Below are positions 4,467-6,574 of a stretch of DNA of 6,574 nt, piece after piece. Numbering within the stretch: the stretch's first letter is position 1; each line of letters starts with the position of its first letter. The stretch lies in NCBI GenBank assembly GCA_009936895.1, contig JAACDS010000159.1, positions 1-6,574 of the forward strand, given 5' to 3'. The DNA comes from Pseudomonadota bacterium. Lineage in GTDB: Bacteria > Pseudomonadota > Gammaproteobacteria > Pseudomonadales > Azotimanducaceae. The notes under the pieces are model-generated. The model saw only the letters and a list, made by a program, of their open reading frames with translations, had not been told where the DNA came from and did not search any database. The translations under genes and the position numbers were made by a program.

Positions 4467-5858
4467 TCAGGTTTGCGCTTCGCTTGGCGGGACGCTTGCA
4501 TCACTTGACCAATTGCCGTGAAAACCAAAAGGAATGCGCTGGGGTAATTTCACCTTGGCAACATAGCCACGATCAAAATCCTGAGCATCCATGACAACGA
4601 ACTCGGTTGATGCGCTGCCAAGATCATGAAGAAACGTGATCAGATAACCTGCATCTTCGCCGTCTGCGTTTTCTTTCGCGACAAACACGGGTTCGCCGGC
4701 AGCCTTGCCAGGGCCATGATCAAAGACCATTCGCGCCCCTGTTTTCAAGTCGTGTTTCAACCTAGGCCACCCTTGTCCGGGAACATTACTCGGTGAGGCA
4801 CAGTAGCCGTACCGATACGGCTGGTTTCCAACATCGTGTCGGTGTCGCGGAAATTCGTTGGGGCTTTCATCAATCACCTCAATGTTGACGCGTCGAGCCA
4901 CAGGATTGAGGGTCCAGCGCTCGAGTCGAGACAGTGAGTCGCCAAACGGCCCAAGTAAGTCACGATCAAACATCCTTGGGTAGTTGCACAAATCGATGGT
5001 GACACTGCCATCCGCATTGTCATAAGCATTCATCGGGTGGAAACAATAGCCCATCGGTACATCGATCCAAACAATATCGTTGGCGGTGCCTTCTCTGGGC
5101 AGCAAACCCACCCGATTCCCGTAGTCTGGATTCCACTGGAATGGGAGGCTGTGGGTGGTGAGCAGATCGAAATTAACGGTTACTGGTTGATCGTAGATGA
5201 TTACGTATTTTTCGGTCAGTGACATGTCGTGCATCATCGTCATACCCGGCAACGGCACGTCGACGGTCTTGCGTACTTTGCCATCGGTGCCCACCACCAC
5301 GTACTGAACATGATCCATCCACTGCGGCCACGCATACACCATGGCATGCATCTCCCGGGTCACTGGATCAATTTTAGGATGCGCGGTAAAGGCTCCGGGT
5401 AGTGTGCCTTCAAAATCGTTTCTACCAACAGTTTCCAACTCGTAGGTAAGCTCCACCGGCGTGCTTCCCGCCTCAACCATTGCCCAAGTTTTGCCTACAA
5501 AAGTACCCACGTTGGTGTTAGGACCACCTGTCGAGTCGTTCCAGTTTGGGCCTGAAATGTCTGGCTGCCCTCTGAAGTCACTCAATTCTTTGGAGCCAAC
5601 ATAGCGATTGCGATACCACTCGGCCTTGCCTTCTCGCAAGCGAATGCCATGAACCATTCCCGAACCGACAAACCAATGATGATTGGGCTGGGAAGCCTGA
5701 TCGATGGGGTTGGGCCCATTTCTCAGATATCGGCCATTTAGCTCTTTCGGCAGTTCGCCCTCAACCTGCAGGTTGGTTGCGGTCACTTCATCAGCAATTG
5801 GCGCGAAGTTACCTTCAAGATACGGGTTTTCAATACCTTGCATCGTTAGTTTTGACAT
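4467..5858 (-). CDS. Carotenoid cleavage oxygenase family (RPE65/lignostilbene dioxygenase type)
   Basis: Non-heme Fe(II) dioxygenase of the carotenoid cleavage oxygenase family, a seven-bladed beta-propeller that splits a C=C bond in carotenoids, apocarotenoids or stilbenes to two carbonyl products. 463 residues from ATG 5858, normal for bacterial members. The four iron-ligand histidines are visible: His160 in FTAHPKIDP, His210 in MMHDMSLT, His274 in CFHPMNAY, and His447 in GFHGNW near the C-terminus. Likely second-shell glutamates are Glu129 (MVEAG), Glu335 (NEFPRHR) and Glu389 (GEPVFV). The N-terminus carries the family hallmark GRYLRNGPNP (42-51) and HHWFVGSGMVHGI (60-72). Start 5858 is preferred because GGGAG lies 7 nt upstream; ATG 5876 would add six residues with no ribosome site. 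No signal peptide. No carotenoid biosynthesis gene is in view, so substrate is open. It follows apt on the same strand after 96 bp. Confidence 0.95.
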   Translation of the reverse strand: MSKLTMQGIENPYLEGNFAPIADEVTATNLQVEGELPKELNGRYLRNGPNPIDQASQPNHHWFVGSGMVHGIRLREGKAEWYRNRYVGSKELSDFRGQPDISGPNWNDSTGGPNTNVGTFVGKTWAMVEAGSTPVELTYELETVGRNDFEGTLPGAFTAHPKIDPVTREMHAMVYAWPQWMDHVQYVVVGTDGKVRKTVDVPLPGMTMMHDMSLTEKYVIIYDQPVTVNFDLLTTHSLPFQWNPDYGNRVGLLPREGTANDIVWIDVPMGYCFHPMNAYDNADGSVTIDLCNYPRMFDRDLLGPFGDSLSRLERWTLNPVARRVNIEVIDESPNEFPRHRHDVGNQPYRYGYCASPSNVPGQGWPRLKHDLKTGARMVFDHGPGKAAGEPVFVAKENADGEDAGYLITFLHDLGSASTEFVVMDAQDFDRGYVAKVKLPQRIPFGFHGNWSSDASVPPSEAQT

Positions 5859-5954
5859 CGCGAATCTCCCGGTCATATGGCTATTTCGATGTGCTCAACC
5901 AGCATCCATCTCAACAGATACAAGACGACATTTTATCAAAAGGTGCCGCTTGTG

Positions 5955-6500
5955 TTACCGATACTCGATCAACGACCCGACGTTGTAGCCCGAACTCGAG
6001 ATAAGGCTACTTCCTCCCAGAACGGGCAAATCGATCAGCGCCAAAATCAAAATATTTTCTGGCAGAACGAAGAAGCGTTCCTCGAGTAATTCCGCACACG
6101 CGATCGCCGTGCCACCAGTGGCTATCAGGTCGTCAATGATCACGACTCTATCCGTCCCGGTCAACGCGGTATTCTTTTGAATTTCCAGCGATGTGCTGCC
6201 GTACTCTAAATCAAACTCTTTGCGATGTGCTTCGTTGGGTAACTTGCCGGGTTTCCTCGCTAACACCAGCGGCAAGGACAGGTCACAGGCGATAGGCCCT
6301 GCGAAAATAAAGCCACGGCTTTCTATGCTGACCACCGCAGTCGGAGCATAAGCCTCACTCAGTCGACTCAATTCCTGGCATGCCTTGGCGAATGCCGAGG
6401 GGGTCTCCAGCAGACTCGTGATGTCTCTGAATGTGATGCCAGGAATGGGATAGTCTTCAACGGTTCGTATGGCAGGCTTCAGGCCCAAAGGGTCGCTCAC
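5955..6500 (-). CDS. apt: Adenine phosphoribosyltransferase
   Basis: Purine salvage enzyme converting adenine plus PRPP to AMP and pyrophosphate in the cytoplasm, as a homodimer. The 181 residues match the usual length (about 180). Motifs in order are DYPIPGITFRDITSLL (16-31), ESRGFIFAGPIA (60-71), RKPGKLPNE (82-90, flexible loop), FDLEYGSTSLEI (96-107), and the PRPP-binding loop VVIIDDLIATGGT (119-131). The start is GTG 6500; AAGAGA lies 7 nt upstream on the minus strand, and this start leaves 15 residues before DYP, similar to other Apt proteins. The frame stays open upstream to the window edge, but that part has no family similarity I can see. The C-terminal segment is ordinary. The oxygenase gene lies 96 bp downstream with no strong terminator between, so cotranscription is possible. 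Confidence 0.96.
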   Translation of the reverse strand: MSDPLGLKPAIRTVEDYPIPGITFRDITSLLETPSAFAKACQELSRLSEAYAPTAVVSIESRGFIFAGPIACDLSLPLVLARKPGKLPNEAHRKEFDLEYGSTSLEIQKNTALTGTDRVVIIDDLIATGGTAIACAELLEERFFVLPENILILALIDLPVLGGSSLISSSGYNVGSLIEYR

Positions 6501-6557
6501 TTTTAATTCTCTTTTTTGTCGGCTTGTTGACGCCGCTCGGGCCTCAAAACTCAGAAA

Positions 6558-6563
6558 ATCATA
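6558..6563 (-). promoter_or_regulatory. Possible -10 element for apt
   Basis: TATGAT on the minus strand matches the sigma-70 -10 consensus at five of six bases and lies about 57 bp upstream of the GTG start. The matching -35 would fall beyond the window edge, so the call rests on one hexamer. Confidence 0.3.
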
Positions 6564-6574
6564 ATCGACACCGG

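Noticed and set aside
6501..6574. Upstream extension of apt to the window edge
   Set aside because: The frame is open, but the GTG at 6500 has a ribosome site and gives the normal family length; the extension has no recognisable similarity.
1..6574. CRISPR array, tRNA, rRNA, insertion sequence
   Set aside because: No regularly spaced repeats, no cloverleaf-like sequence, no transposase or terminal inverted repeats were seen on either strand.

Overview
The window reads like chromosomal DNA of a Gram-negative bacterium, most likely a marine-type gammaproteobacterium. That is an inference from balanced base composition, the style of the Apt protein, and the mix of a carotenoid-cleavage-type oxygenase, a nitroreductase and a Gfo/Idh/MocA dehydrogenase. 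No sequence here pins the taxon. There are no rRNA, tRNA, CRISPR or transposase signals.

Left part (1-2359): a TetR-family repressor enters from beyond the left edge and converges on a nitroreductase. The nitroreductase is divergent from an NAD(P)-dependent Gfo/Idh/MocA oxidoreductase of the dihydrodiol/D-xylose dehydrogenase type. The divergent promoter region carries a tandem 13-bp repeat that looks like an operator.

Middle part (2360-3999): a gene-poor stretch. It holds a long non-coding leader rich in inverted repeats, a possible 20-codon leader peptide with a consensus Shine-Dalgarno, a small membrane protein with a leucine-zipper-like N-terminus, a small unrecognised gene on the minus strand, and one doubtful minus-strand mini-ORF. 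This is the least explained part of the window.

Right part (4000-6574): a small flavin/F420-type PPOX split-barrel protein (plus strand) converges on a carotenoid cleavage oxygenase (minus strand) with all four iron-binding histidines. Upstream of the oxygenase on the same strand is adenine phosphoribosyltransferase (apt), so apt and the oxygenase may be cotranscribed across a 96-bp gap.

The recognisable genes form no obvious single pathway; several are redox enzymes acting on small organic molecules. I found no convincing novel multi-gene system. The best leads are the 13-bp tandem repeat, the leader-peptide/hairpin arrangement in front of the zipper-membrane protein, and that protein itself.
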